Origin: Bin5 sp965204705
Lineage (GTDB): Bacteria; Chloroflexota; Anaerolineae; Caldilineales; Caldilineaceae
Length of the DNA stretch: 64,000 nucleotides
Assembly: GCA_965204705.1 (NCBI GenBank)
Contig: OZ242006.1
Coordinates: 372,001-436,000, forward strand
Direction of reading: 5' to 3'
The position numbers and the translations under genes were made by a program. This document shows positions 7,355 through 15,661 of this stretch, piece after piece. Under the pieces are notes generated by a model that saw only the letters and a list, made by a program, of their open reading frames with translations, did not search any database and was not told where the DNA came from. The number at the start of each line of letters is the position of its first letter. Positions within the stretch are counted from its first letter, which is position 1.

Positions 7355-7383
7355 AGAGGTATTCTCTAAATCAGAATACCTCT
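7355..7383 (-). terminator. Stem-loop downstream of the antidote-like gene
   Basis: 11-bp perfect stem (AGAGGTATTCT / AGAATACCTCT) with a 7-nt loop, 25 nt past the stop at 7408 on the minus strand. A short TTTAG follows rather than a long T-run, so it may be a weak terminator or an mRNA-stabilising hairpin. Confidence 0.45.
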
Positions 7384-7407
7384 CAAGTCCCTGCCTGGCG
7401 CAGGGCC

Positions 7408-7695
7408 CTAGCCGGCAACGCTCAACCGCATCCCCAGCGCACGGATAATCTTCAAGACAATTCCAAAGCTCGGATCGCCGTTCTCGGAGAGTGCTTCGGA
7501 CAGTTCTTCGCGCCTCACCCCTATCTCTTGCGCCAACTCGCTCATATCGCGGGCACGGGCAATGTCCCCTAGCGCGGCGCCAATCAAACGTCCGTCGCCC
7601 AGGTCTTCTTCGAAAGCCGCTTCAAGATAGAGGCGGGCATCTTCCTTAGAGTGCAGGTGATCGGTGACATCCCAGCGGGTGAATGATTCAGCTAT
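7408..7695 (-). CDS. HigA/addiction-module antidote-like protein with ATA in start position
   Basis: A 95-codon frame reads IAESFTRWDVTDHLHSKEDA and continues through LIGAALGDIARARDMSELAQ and SFGIVLKIIRALGMRLSVAG. This is the conserved plan of the putative addiction-module antidote (XRE-type HTH) family across its usual ~95 residues. No ATG, GTG or TTG exists between the upstream stop (7711-7713) and the conserved N-terminus; an ATA at 7695 stands where the family's initiator belongs, with GGGGA about 8 nt before it. It is either a rare ATA start or a gene silenced by one start-codon mutation. No RelE/HigB-type toxin gene is adjacent. Confidence 0.6.
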   Translation of the reverse strand: MAESFTRWDVTDHLHSKEDARLYLEAAFEEDLGDGRLIGAALGDIARARDMSELAQEIGVRREELSEALSENGDPSFGIVLKIIRALGMRLSVAG

Positions 7696-7862
7696 GGCTT
7701 GTTCCCCATATCATCTGATTGACAAAAATGAATAGGGAAATGGGCTAGATCGAGCAATTCGTGATTCTCAAAATCGAAAGCCTAAGTTTGCTGTGTATTC
7801 GACCACCTATTTGCTAGTGGGCCAGCGTGTCCCGGCCATCGTTGTGCATATGTACTTGACGA

Positions 7863-8297
7863 TCATTCACTCTTCACTATGGGAGATGGACTCGCCATCT
7901 CTTGTGCAAACTGCCTGTTACTTCTTCTAACAGCCACAACAGTATAAACTAGGGACGCTATTGAAATTGCAATTGCTGCATTTGAGACGGTTGCCGTCAT
8001 TGCCATTAGGGTGCCCCCCAGAGCTAGGAAACTCCAAGCAAGTCCCCCCACAAATACTGCTACGTCCCACCAGCCTCCTCTTGTCGAGTATGCAAGACCG
8101 AGTGGGCCAAAAAGTATGACTAATGCAATTCCGGTGATTTGGGACTTTTTCTTCCCCTCCGACCTTTTCCGAAAGAAAACTGCGATGCGAAAGGGAATAT
8201 AGTGAAGAAAGAGGGCCACAAGAATTAAGATTAGCTCCGTAGGTCCCAGCGTTGGGCCGAGCAGGAACAAGCTTGTACTTGTGAGCAAGTCTGCCAT
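7863..8297 (-). CDS. Hypothetical membrane protein
   Basis: 144 residues; GAGGT lies 7 nt before the ATG. Four hydrophobic segments are visible: LGPTELILILVALFLHYIPF, then ITGIALVILFGPLGLAY, then VAVFVGGLAWSFLALGGTLM, then ATVSNAAIAISIASLVYTVV. A basic loop (FRKRSEGKKKS) lies after the first. No known domain. A frameshifted paralogue lies at 6150-6544, and the nitrilase gene begins 56 nt upstream on the same strand, suggesting co-transcription. Confidence 0.55.
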   Translation of the reverse strand: MADLLTSTSLFLLGPTLGPTELILILVALFLHYIPFRIAVFFRKRSEGKKKSQITGIALVILFGPLGLAYSTRGGWWDVAVFVGGLAWSFLALGGTLMAMTATVSNAAIAISIASLVYTVVAVRRSNRQFAQEMASPSPIVKSE

Positions 8298-8353
8298 GGA
8301 ATACCTCTATTAGTTTCTTGTTGCTTGACTGGCGTGCGTGCCTTCAGCCCCCC

Positions 8354-9151
8354 TTAATACAACGCCGGCTGCCTGTCCGCAAAAATCGGAATCTTCTTCC
8401 GCGTCGCCTCCACCGTATCCAAATCGATACGCACCGTCAGCAGCGCCTCCGTCTCGCCGCCCTCGATCAACGTCTCACCCCACGGATCAATCAATGCAGA
8501 CGCCCCGAAGAAAGAAACATCCTCCGTCGTGCCCACACGATTGCACGCCGCCACAAAACACTGGTTCTCGATCGCCCGGCTGCGCAGCAGCGTGCGCCAG
8601 TGCATGCGCCGCGGATGCGGCCACGCCGCCGGCAGGATCATCAGACGCGCGCCCTCCAGCGCATAGCGCCGGAACAGCTCGGGAAAACGCAGGTCATAGC
8701 AGATCGCCAGCCCCGCGCAGCCCCACGGCAGCTCATGCATCACGCCCGTCCCGCCCGGCGCAAGGTACTTCTCCTCATTCATCAACCGGAAGAGGTGAAT
8801 CTTCCTGTAGGAAGCGGCCAGCTTGCCCTCCGGGCTGTAGAGCGCCATCGTATTGTAAAATTGGTCGCCCTGGCTCTCCAGCATCGACCCGGTCAGCCAC
8901 ACATGGTTGTCCCTGGCCAGTGTGGCAAAGCGCCCGAACCATCCGCCGTCACCGGCCTCGGCAGCCAGGGGCGACGCGTAACTGGCTGCGTTTCCCAGGT
9001 CGATAGAGCTATGCCACAACTCCGGCAGCACCACCAGATCACTCCCCCGACCGGCCGCATCGGCGACGAACGCCTCAGCCCGCTCGAAGTTGCGCGCCGG
9101 CTCACCAAACAAACTATCCATCTGCACCAACGTAAGAACGAATTCAGACAT
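8354..9151 (-). CDS. Carbon-nitrogen hydrolase (nitrilase superfamily)
   Basis: 265 residues from the second ATG (9151), which has GGAAAGG at a proper distance; the first ATG at 9160 is too close to it. The Glu-Lys-Cys triad of the nitrilase fold is complete: E44 in VLPELW, K117 in SYRKIHLF, C151 in GLAICYDLRFPELF. Length and motifs fit the omega-amidase/predicted amidohydrolase branch, which hydrolyses amides such as omega-amino-dicarboxylate monoamides in the cytoplasm. The exact substrate cannot be read from sequence. Its 3' end is duplicated at 6593-6735. Confidence 0.85.
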   Translation of the reverse strand: MSEFVLTLVQMDSLFGEPARNFERAEAFVADAAGRGSDLVVLPELWHSSIDLGNAASYASPLAAEAGDGGWFGRFATLARDNHVWLTGSMLESQGDQFYNTMALYSPEGKLAASYRKIHLFRLMNEEKYLAPGGTGVMHELPWGCAGLAICYDLRFPELFRRYALEGARLMILPAAWPHPRRMHWRTLLRSRAIENQCFVAACNRVGTTEDVSFFGASALIDPWGETLIEGGETEALLTVRIDLDTVEATRKKIPIFADRQPALY

Positions 9152-9204
9152 AAGAACCATACCTTTCCAAGATTTCGATATTCATTATCCAATGGTCCGC
9201 GAAG

Positions 9205-9243
9205 TCACTGACCACTGATCACTGACCACCGACCACTGCAGTT
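9205..9243. repeat. CACTGAC heptamer tract ending in CTGCAGTT
   Basis: About five imperfect copies of CACTGAC/CACTGAT followed by CTGCAGTT, directly downstream of the VOC gene's stop codon. The same tract recurs at 12885-12923, 16863-16900, 28318-28355, 41080-41116 and 44112-44164. Confidence 0.85.
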
Positions 9244-9244
9244 A

Positions 9245-9616
9245 TCATACATGTTGATCGACGAGGATCGGATTGCCGTCAGGATCCACGATCACAAAAC
9301 TCGCCGGGCCTGTTGTCGTCTCGTCCGCCTCGCTGGCAAACTCGATCCCAGCCCCCTTCAACTTTTCCTGGATCTCTCTGACATCGGTAAAGCTGTCGAG
9401 AGGATTTGCGGAACTGTCCCAGCCGGGGTTGAACGTCAGAATATTCTTTTCGAACATGCCTTGAAAGAGGCCAATCACGCAGTTGGGACTCTTCATAATG
9501 AGCCAGCCCTCGGTTGCGTCCCCGCCGAACACCGCAAATCCGAGCTTTTCGTAAAAGGCCCTCGAGACAGCGATATCTTTGACTGTTAAACTGACGGAAA
9601 AAGTGCCTAAGTCCAT
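9245..9616 (-). CDS. VOC-family (glyoxalase/bleomycin-resistance-like) protein
   Basis: 123 residues, the usual single-module length. It shows the two beta-alpha-beta-beta-beta units of the vicinal-oxygen-chelate fold: SLTVKDIAVSRAFYEKLGF at the start and GPASFVIVDPDGNPILVDQH at the end. GGGAG lies about 9 nt before the ATG. Such proteins bind metal and act on small molecules or bind drugs; the substrate is unknown. A heptamer repeat abuts its stop. Confidence 0.85.
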   Translation of the reverse strand: MDLGTFSVSLTVKDIAVSRAFYEKLGFAVFGGDATEGWLIMKSPNCVIGLFQGMFEKNILTFNPGWDSSANPLDSFTDVREIQEKLKGAGIEFASEADETTTGPASFVIVDPDGNPILVDQHV

Positions 9617-9701
9617 CTAATTGACTCCCTTTTCTCCTGCAGATCAGACTGCGATGATAAGGGTTATGGGCTGGTCTTGTCCATTATCCCAGCCCTGCCG
9701 T

Positions 9702-10532
9702 TTACTGCGATTCCTCCGGGTCGGGCAATACCTCCACCGCGGCGCCGGGAGCAGGCCCGCCGTATTCACCCAGCCTGCGCGGGCGGGGCTGGCTTTCGGA
9801 GGACTGGCTGCGCGAACGGGACTGATTGGGCGCGGCATCGACTTTCAGCTTGCGGCTGGGCAGCGGACGCGTCGCCCGCCATATCAACCACGCGCCCAGC
9901 AAAGGCAACAGCACCGGCCACAATCGCAGCGGTAGGTTCTGTTGTCCGAGGCCAACCGAAAACAGGAACAGGCCCAGCAGCACCAACACAGAGCCCGGAA
10001 CCAGCGCCCACCACAGCTGCCACCGCTGTCCCAGGAGGTATAACAGAAAGAATACTGCCCCCAAGCCAATGAAAAGGACTGTGCCCAGGACGGCCGGCTC
10101 CTCAGTCAGACTGCTCAGCGCGATCGTGCCGCCCAGCATCAGCATGAACCCGCCCGGAATAATCGCCCACCAGCGCTCGGCCCGGTCCAGCAGATAGATG
10201 TGGGCGAACGCCATCGCCTGGCCGACGAAAAGGACCCCGGCAGTAATGCGCTGGTCCAGTGCCGATAGCGTGGTGAGGTAGACCATCGCCGCCAGCGCGA
10301 TCAGCGTCCAGCCGGGAATCAGGCGCCACCAGTTGTCGCGCGCCGAAAGATAGCCGCCGACAAAAAGGAGCGCGAGCAGGCCCAGCAGCCCCGCTGCCCC
10401 GTACTGAACGTAGGGTTCAAAGCGGATAAAAACATCCAGGTTGAACAGCAGCAGCCCAACCCCCGCCAGCGACAGCAGCACGCCCCAGACGAGGTTGTTG
10501 ACGCGGTTGTCGCTATTCTTAGCGGCCATCAC
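9702..10532 (-). CDS. Multi-span membrane protein with threefold WW-x-hh-PG repeat
   Basis: 276 residues with about eight hydrophobic segments and a hydrophilic, Ser/Arg/Pro-rich tail (last ~55 residues). Three sister motifs recur at regular spacing: NWWRLIPGWTLIAL, RWWAIIPGGFMLML and LWWALVPGSVLVLL, each opening a membrane segment, which indicates internal duplication. The family is not recognised. It follows the molybdenum hydroxylase large subunit by 12 nt on the same strand, so it is likely in that operon. Confidence 0.6.
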   Translation of the reverse strand: MMAAKNSDNRVNNLVWGVLLSLAGVGLLLFNLDVFIRFEPYVQYGAAGLLGLLALLFVGGYLSARDNWWRLIPGWTLIALAAMVYLTTLSALDQRITAGVLFVGQAMAFAHIYLLDRAERWWAIIPGGFMLMLGGTIALSSLTEEPAVLGTVLFIGLGAVFFLLYLLGQRWQLWWALVPGSVLVLLGLFLFSVGLGQQNLPLRLWPVLLPLLGAWLIWRATRPLPSRKLKVDAAPNQSRSRSQSSESQPRPRRLGEYGGPAPGAAVEVLPDPEESQ

Positions 10533-10544
10533 CTGCGCTCCAGA

Positions 10545-12851
10545 TCAGCGGTCCGCGGCCGGTGACTTTCCATTGGAAGCCATGCCGCGCCAAACCGTCT
10601 CCGGCGTAAACGGAAGCGCATCGTACCAGATACCCAGTGCATCGTGCAACGCGGCCGCGATGGCCGGCGCCGTCGGCAGGAACGGCATCTCCGCCATCCC
10701 CCGCGCGCCCAGCGGCCCCTGCGGGTCCGGTATCTCCAGGATCACGGGCACGATCTCCTCGGCCACGTCGGCCACGCCGGGGATCAGGTAGTTGCTCAAA
10801 TGGGGGGTGATCGTGACCCCCTCCTCCTGCAAATAGTTCTCCAGCAGCGTCCAGCCTATCGATTGGGCCACCGCCCCCTCGATCTGCCCCTCAACATGCT
10901 GCGGATGAATCGCCCTGCCCACGTCGTTGACGCTGATGAACTGCTTGATCGTCACGTGCCCGGTCTCCCGGTCCACCTCGACGTCGGCCACCTGCGCGCA
11001 ATACCCGTAGGTGATGTTGGGGTCGCAAGCGCCGGTCTCGCGGTCAAATGGCGTCGTGGCCCGCGGATGATAGACGAACTCGGCCCGGGCCGGGCGCTCC
11101 TCATCGCGCCACAGCGCCATTGCCTGATCCGCCGCGCCCTGTATCGCATTGCCGGCCATGAAGGTCATGCGGCTGGCGGAGCTGCTACCGCTCGAGCCGG
11201 TCACGTCCGTGTCTTCCGCCTCCAGCTCCACCTGATCCGGCGACAAACCCAGAATCTCCGCCGTCATCAGGATGAAAGCCGTGTGCGCGCCCTGGCCCAC
11301 CTCTGCGCCGACGCAGCCCACGCGCGCCCGTTCGATCGTCTCCCCGCCGTGCAGCTCCACCCAGGCCGTGCAGTGCTCCGGGAAGCCGAAGCTGTAGCCT
11401 ACGTTCTTGTAGCTTGTGGCGATCCCCCGTCCCCGCGCGATCCGCGAGCGAGAGGAATCAAGGCTAGTGGTTAGCAACCCGTTGCCATTGTCCGGCGGGG
11501 GTTCACCTGCCGCGTCGGTTGAAACCGACCACTGGCCATTGTGTTTCTGCCAGCCCCCCTGGCGCGCGGCCTCGGCCAGCACCTCTTCGGCCGTACAGCC
11601 CGCGGGAACCGGGCTGCCGGTTACCAGCGTCGAGCCATCGCGCAATGTATTGCGCATGCGAAACTCGACCGGGTCCATCTGCAGTGCATGCGCCAGCTTG
11701 GTCATCTGCATCTCAGCGGCGAAGTGGGCCTGCGGCCCGCCGAATCCGCGAAAAGCGCCGCCCGGACAGTTGTTGGTGTAGACGGTGCGCGCATCCACAT
11801 GCGCGTTCGGAATCTCATACGGGCCCAGGCACATCAGCGTCGCGTTGGCCAGCACCTTGGTGCTGGTATAGGAGTAGGCCCCGGAGTCGCTGGTCAGGTC
11901 CATCTGCGCGGCCGTGATCTTGCCGTCCTTCGTTGCCCCCCACTTGGCGCGAATGACGAACGCATGCCGCTTGTGGTGCCCGACAATCGACTCCTCCCGG
12001 CTCCAGATGGTCTTGACCGGCCGGCCCGTCTTCCACGCCGCCAGCGCCAGCGGGATCTGAATCGACATATCCTCCCGCCCGCCAAAAGCGCCGCCAACAG
12101 CCGGATAGCGCACAACGATCTGGTTCGCCGGCAGGTCCAGAGCATGCGCGATCTGTTCCTGGTCCTCGTGCATCCACTGACCCGCGACGATGACCTCGAT
12201 GCGGCCGTCGTCGCGCAGATGCGCGAGACCGGCCTCCGGCTGCAGGTAGGCATGTTCCTGCGGATGCGTGCTGTAAACGCCCTCCACGCACACATCAGCC
12301 TCCGCAAAACCGGCCTCGATATCCCCGCAGCGCAGGCGATGGGCCACGAGAAGATTCGAATCTCTGTCCCGCCCTTCCGGGTAGGGAAAGTTGCTGAAAG
12401 GGTGGGGATGCAACGGCGCCGCGTCCGCCGCCAGCGCCTGGTCCGTACTGGTGATGACCGGCAGCGCTTCATACTCGATGTCGAGCAGCCGCACCGCGGC
12501 CTCAGCCTGCGCCGCGCTCTCGGCCACGACCAGCGCCACCTTGTCCCCCTCCCAGCGTACCACCTCAGCCTGCGGCGTGCTCCCCAGCCCGCAAAGCACA
12601 GGTTGGTCCGGCATCACCAGCCCGTATTCGTTCACCGGCACGTCCGCCGCCGTCAGAACAGCGATGACACCCTCCGCCGCCGTCGCCCGCGACGTATCCA
12701 CGCGCACGATACGCGCATGCGGCACGCCCGCAAAAACGATCTTCAACCACGCCTGACCGGGCAAATCAATATCCGCCGGATAAGCCGCCTGTCCCGTCAC
12801 CTTCTCCCCCGCATCAAAACGGGGAATACTACTCCCAACAGCACGCATCAA
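10545..12851 (-). CDS. Xanthine dehydrogenase-family molybdopterin-binding subunit
   Basis: 768 residues, the full length for a molybdenum hydroxylase large subunit. Visible features: the N-terminal a/b-hammerhead domain (GSSIPRFDAGEKVTGQAAYP), Moco-contact loops GGAFGGRED, AFRGFGGPQAHFAAEM and GAEVGQGAHTAF, and near the C-terminus GARGMAEMPFLPTAPAI with the Glu expected to be catalytic. It hydroxylates an aldehyde or N-heterocycle using water. The partner FAD/2Fe-2S subunit is fused in one protein at 14223-15641, separated by two unrelated genes. The substrate is not determinable here. Confidence 0.88.
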   Translation of the reverse strand: MMRAVGSSIPRFDAGEKVTGQAAYPADIDLPGQAWLKIVFAGVPHARIVRVDTSRATAAEGVIAVLTAADVPVNEYGLVMPDQPVLCGLGSTPQAEVVRWEGDKVALVVAESAAQAEAAVRLLDIEYEALPVITSTDQALAADAAPLHPHPFSNFPYPEGRDRDSNLLVAHRLRCGDIEAGFAEADVCVEGVYSTHPQEHAYLQPEAGLAHLRDDGRIEVIVAGQWMHEDQEQIAHALDLPANQIVVRYPAVGGAFGGREDMSIQIPLALAAWKTGRPVKTIWSREESIVGHHKRHAFVIRAKWGATKDGKITAAQMDLTSDSGAYSYTSTKVLANATLMCLGPYEIPNAHVDARTVYTNNCPGGAFRGFGGPQAHFAAEMQMTKLAHALQMDPVEFRMRNTLRDGSTLVTGSPVPAGCTAEEVLAEAARQGGWQKHNGQWSVSTDAAGEPPPDNGNGLLTTSLDSSRSRIARGRGIATSYKNVGYSFGFPEHCTAWVELHGGETIERARVGCVGAEVGQGAHTAFILMTAEILGLSPDQVELEAEDTDVTGSSGSSSASRMTFMAGNAIQGAADQAMALWRDEERPARAEFVYHPRATTPFDRETGACDPNITYGYCAQVADVEVDRETGHVTIKQFISVNDVGRAIHPQHVEGQIEGAVAQSIGWTLLENYLQEEGVTITPHLSNYLIPGVADVAEEIVPVILEIPDPQGPLGARGMAEMPFLPTAPAIAAALHDALGIWYDALPFTPETVWRGMASNGKSPAADR

Positions 12852-12884
12852 TACACCTCTATCACCACTCTATCCACTGGTGTT

Positions 12885-12923
12885 TCACTGACCACTGACC
12901 ACTGATCACTAACCACTGCAGTT
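12885..12923. repeat. CACTGAC heptamer tract ending in CTGCAGTT
   Basis: Same repeat as at 9205. Its final TTA is the complement of the acyltransferase stop codon, so the tract begins exactly where that gene ends. Confidence 0.85.
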
Positions 12924-13662
12924 AAGCCCACTTCGCATTGCAGGCCGTGATCCCGCGAAAATAGGCCCGCATCTCTTCGATCTGGGCTTCCCTTTCGCCG
13001 GTCGCCTGGTATGTCGGACCGATACCCACGACCTTATGCCCGAAGTCAAGATAGGCCAGGGTAATAGGCGTGCCCGTCGCCAGCGCGATACGGTGGAAGC
13101 CGGTCTTCCAACGCTCCACCTTCTTGCGCGTCCCCTCCGGCGTGAGAACCAGCACGAACTTTTCGCTGCGGTTAATTTCGTCGACCACCTGCTGTACAAG
13201 ACCGCCGGGCGCCTGGCGATTCACCGGTAAAGCGCCCATCCAGCGCATGAGACCGCCCAATGGGTGATCGCAGGCTTCTCTCTTGACCATCCAGCGGCAA
13301 TCCAGACCAGTGGCCAGGAAGAATGCGACCGCCAATATGGCATCCCAGTGGGAAGTGTGCGGAGCGCCGATGATGACCAGTTTTGGCACGTTGGGCAACT
13401 GGCCCTCAATGCGCCAACCGAGCAGTCTGAGCACCAACCGGCCGAAAGTGCGGGTCAGCCAGCTCCCGCGTCGCGGCAGTGAGGGCGACATGACCCTGTC
13501 CGCGCTGGGCGCGTCAAAAAACGGCTCCGGCCCAAGCCAGCCCCACTCGCCCACACTTGGTGTAGGCGCAACTAGCTTTTTCTTCTCGCGGCGCAGGAAA
13601 ACGAGAACAAAGAAAACGCCGAGGAGAAAGAGAACGTCACTCCGCATTCCTTTTCTGATCAT
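12922..13662 (-). CDS. 1-acylglycerol-3-phosphate acyltransferase-like (PlsC family)
   Basis: 246 residues from the ATG at 13662, preceded by AGGGGG about 10 nt upstream; it overlaps the GNAT gene's end by 26 nt. One N-terminal membrane segment (VLFLLGVFFVLVFL), then the acyltransferase core: APHTSHWDAILA carries the H-x4-D catalytic motif (H..SHWD), and VLTPEGTRKKVERWKTGF matches the E-G-T-R acceptor-binding motif. It likely acylates a lysophospholipid or related alcohol at the inner membrane. It is followed by the heptamer repeat. Confidence 0.82.
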   Translation of the reverse strand: MIRKGMRSDVLFLLGVFFVLVFLRREKKKLVAPTPSVGEWGWLGPEPFFDAPSADRVMSPSLPRRGSWLTRTFGRLVLRLLGWRIEGQLPNVPKLVIIGAPHTSHWDAILAVAFFLATGLDCRWMVKREACDHPLGGLMRWMGALPVNRQAPGGLVQQVVDEINRSEKFVLVLTPEGTRKKVERWKTGFHRIALATGTPITLAYLDFGHKVVGIGPTYQATGEREAQIEEMRAYFRGITACNAKWA

Positions 13663-14155
13663 AGATGCGAAACCCCCTCTTCTGATAGTTGGGCAGCGCC
13701 GACGGGTGGTCCAGCGTACACGTGTGGACCCAGACCCGCTGCGGTCCAAGCGCCCAGGCGCGGCGAACTGCCTCCGTCAAAAGCGCGCCCCCCACGCCCC
13801 GGCCAACAAAGGGCGGCAAGAGACCAAAATAGGCCAACTCAACCTGGAATCGGCCTGCATCGCGCTGCTCATCCAACTCAAAATAACCGGCGGGGGTCCC
13901 GTGCACATATCCGATCCACGTCTGCATCTCGGGCCGCTCCACCCAGGCCTGCCACGCCTCTTCGCTCCACGACAGACGCTTCGTCCACGAGTACGCCCGC
14001 CCCACCTCGGTATAGAAGAACCGGTTCAGCGCGGGAAAGGCCAACTCCGCCTGCCGCACGACAAAAGGTTCCGTCGGCGGGCGCGCCGGATGCAGCTCGT
14101 CCGCGCTGTTCATCTCCAAATAGTAAGTAATAACTTCGCTTGCGACGGTATCCAT
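13637..14155 (-). CDS. GNAT-family N-acetyltransferase
   Basis: 172 residues. The acetyl-CoA binding core is clear: VELAYFGLLPPFVGRGVGGA contains the Q/R-x-x-G-x-G/A loop in the form GRGVGG, followed by LLTEAVRRAW and the terminal HPSALPNYQKRGFRIYDQ typical of motif B. The acceptor is unknown. Its stop lies inside the start region of the acyltransferase, indicating translational coupling. Confidence 0.85.
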   Translation of the reverse strand: MDTVASEVITYYLEMNSADELHPARPPTEPFVVRQAELAFPALNRFFYTEVGRAYSWTKRLSWSEEAWQAWVERPEMQTWIGYVHGTPAGYFELDEQRDAGRFQVELAYFGLLPPFVGRGVGGALLTEAVRRAWALGPQRVWVHTCTLDHPSALPNYQKRGFRIYDQKRNAE

Positions 14156-14222
14156 TTATCCAACTAATCCGTTTGAAGAAAGCGACGAGCTAAGAATTCC
14201 CTCACTCCTCACTTCTCTCTTC

Positions 14223-15641
14223 TCACTCCTCGCCTGCTGCCACCACCGCGTCCAAAATTTTGCGATAACCCGTACAACGGCACAGATTGCCCGTCAGCGC
14301 CTCCTGCGCCTCCAAACGGTTCGGACCGGGACGCTCCGCCAGCAGCGCCGCCGCCGACATCACAATACCGGGCGTGCAGAACCCGCACTGGACCCCGCCG
14401 CTCTCGATCAGCGCCTGCTGCACGCTGTGCAACAGCTCCGTCGACTGCCCGGCCGGCCCGGTCAGCCCCTCCACCGTCACGACCTCGCTGCCCGCCGCCC
14501 GCTCAGCCGGCACCAGGCAGGCCATGACCGCCATCCCGTCCAGATACACCGTGCAGGCCCCGCATTCACCCTCCGCGCAGCCCTCCTTCACCCCGACAAC
14601 ACCGGCAGCCCGTAGGCTGTCCAGCAGCGTCATCCCGCCCCCGAGTTCGACCGCAGCGCCGTTGACCGTCGCCTCCGGCCCCGAACGCGTCGAAACAGGC
14701 CAGCGGCCCTCCGTATCGCCCCACAGCGTCACCGGCTCCTGCAGCCACCCGTCCCGCTCGCGCCCGTCGCGCAACTGGCGCAATAACCGCGCGACCAGCG
14801 TCTCCACCATGGCCACCCGGTATTCCGCGCTGCCGCGCAGATCGTCGATCGGCCGCGCCTGCGTTGCCGCCAGCCGCGCCGCCTCTTCTACTGTCTCCTC
14901 GGTCAGCGTCCTGCCCACAAGATAGGCCTCGGCCGCCGCCGCCCGCATAACCGTCGGCGCCACCGCGCCAAGCGCAACTGCCGCATGGGTGACCGTTGCC
15001 TCCTGCCAGTCCTCCCCGCCGCTGCACGCCAGCGAACCGGCCACGCTCAGAATGCTGATCGCCTGCGCGCGGCGCAGGCCCAACTTGATAAAGTTCCCCC
15101 GCCGCGCCGCATCGGTCAGCGGTATCGAGATACGCGTCAGCATCTCGTCATCCGCCAGATCAACCTGACGCACCCCGCGGAAGAAACGCGCCAGCGGCAC
15201 TGTACGGCTGCCGCGCGCCGCACTCTCTAGGCGCACGCTGGCATCCAGCGCCAGCAGCGGCACAATCGTGTCGTTGGCCGGGCTGGCCGTAACCAAATTG
15301 CCCGCGATCGTCGCCCTGTTCCGAATCTGCGGCGCGCCCACCTCCCAGCACGCCCGCGCCAGCGCAAACGCCCCCTCCACGATCAGCTTGCTGCGTACAC
15401 ACTGGTTATGCGTCACCAGCGGACCCAGATGGATCTCGCCGTCCTCTTCCCGGATGTCAGCCAGGCCCAGTATGCGCGTCAGATCGATCAGCCCCAACTG
15501 GGCGTCGTCCGCGGCGCCGTCGCGCGCCAGATCGATCAGAATGTCGGTGCCGCCGGCAATAAAACGGGCCGCGGCGCCGTGTTCCGCCTTCAACCGCAGG
15601 GCATCTTCAATTGTGAGGGGGGATTCGCAGAAACGGTACAT
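14223..15641 (-). CDS. Fused FAD-binding and [2Fe-2S] subunit of a molybdenum hydroxylase
   Basis: 472 residues. Residues ~1-290 are a CoxM-type FAD-binding subunit (FIAGGTDILIDLARDG; GNLVTASPANDTIVPLLAL). Residues ~310-472 are a CoxS-type ferredoxin with both clusters: GCAEGECGACTVYLDG plus a later Cys for the plant-type cluster, and QCGFCTPGIVMSAAALL with NLCRCTGYRKI for the helical cluster. These subunits are usually separate; the fusion gives a two-polypeptide enzyme with the Moco subunit at 10545-12851. Electrons would flow from Moco through 2Fe-2S to FAD. Confidence 0.88.
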   Translation of the reverse strand: MYRFCESPLTIEDALRLKAEHGAAARFIAGGTDILIDLARDGAADDAQLGLIDLTRILGLADIREEDGEIHLGPLVTHNQCVRSKLIVEGAFALARACWEVGAPQIRNRATIAGNLVTASPANDTIVPLLALDASVRLESAARGSRTVPLARFFRGVRQVDLADDEMLTRISIPLTDAARRGNFIKLGLRRAQAISILSVAGSLACSGGEDWQEATVTHAAVALGAVAPTVMRAAAAEAYLVGRTLTEETVEEAARLAATQARPIDDLRGSAEYRVAMVETLVARLLRQLRDGRERDGWLQEPVTLWGDTEGRWPVSTRSGPEATVNGAAVELGGGMTLLDSLRAAGVVGVKEGCAEGECGACTVYLDGMAVMACLVPAERAAGSEVVTVEGLTGPAGQSTELLHSVQQALIESGGVQCGFCTPGIVMSAAALLAERPGPNRLEAQEALTGNLCRCTGYRKILDAVVAAGEE

Positions 15642-15661
15642 GTTCAGTCCACTACCAACAA

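Noticed and set aside
8318..9211. Plus-strand open frame opposite the nitrilase gene
   Set aside because: No recognisable motif; the minus strand encodes a complete Glu-Lys-Cys nitrilase.
11541..12905. Long plus-strand open frame (454 codons) opposite the molybdenum hydroxylase gene
   Set aside because: Arg/His-rich translation without domains, fully antisense to a gene with clear family motifs. Typical shadow frame in GC-rich DNA.
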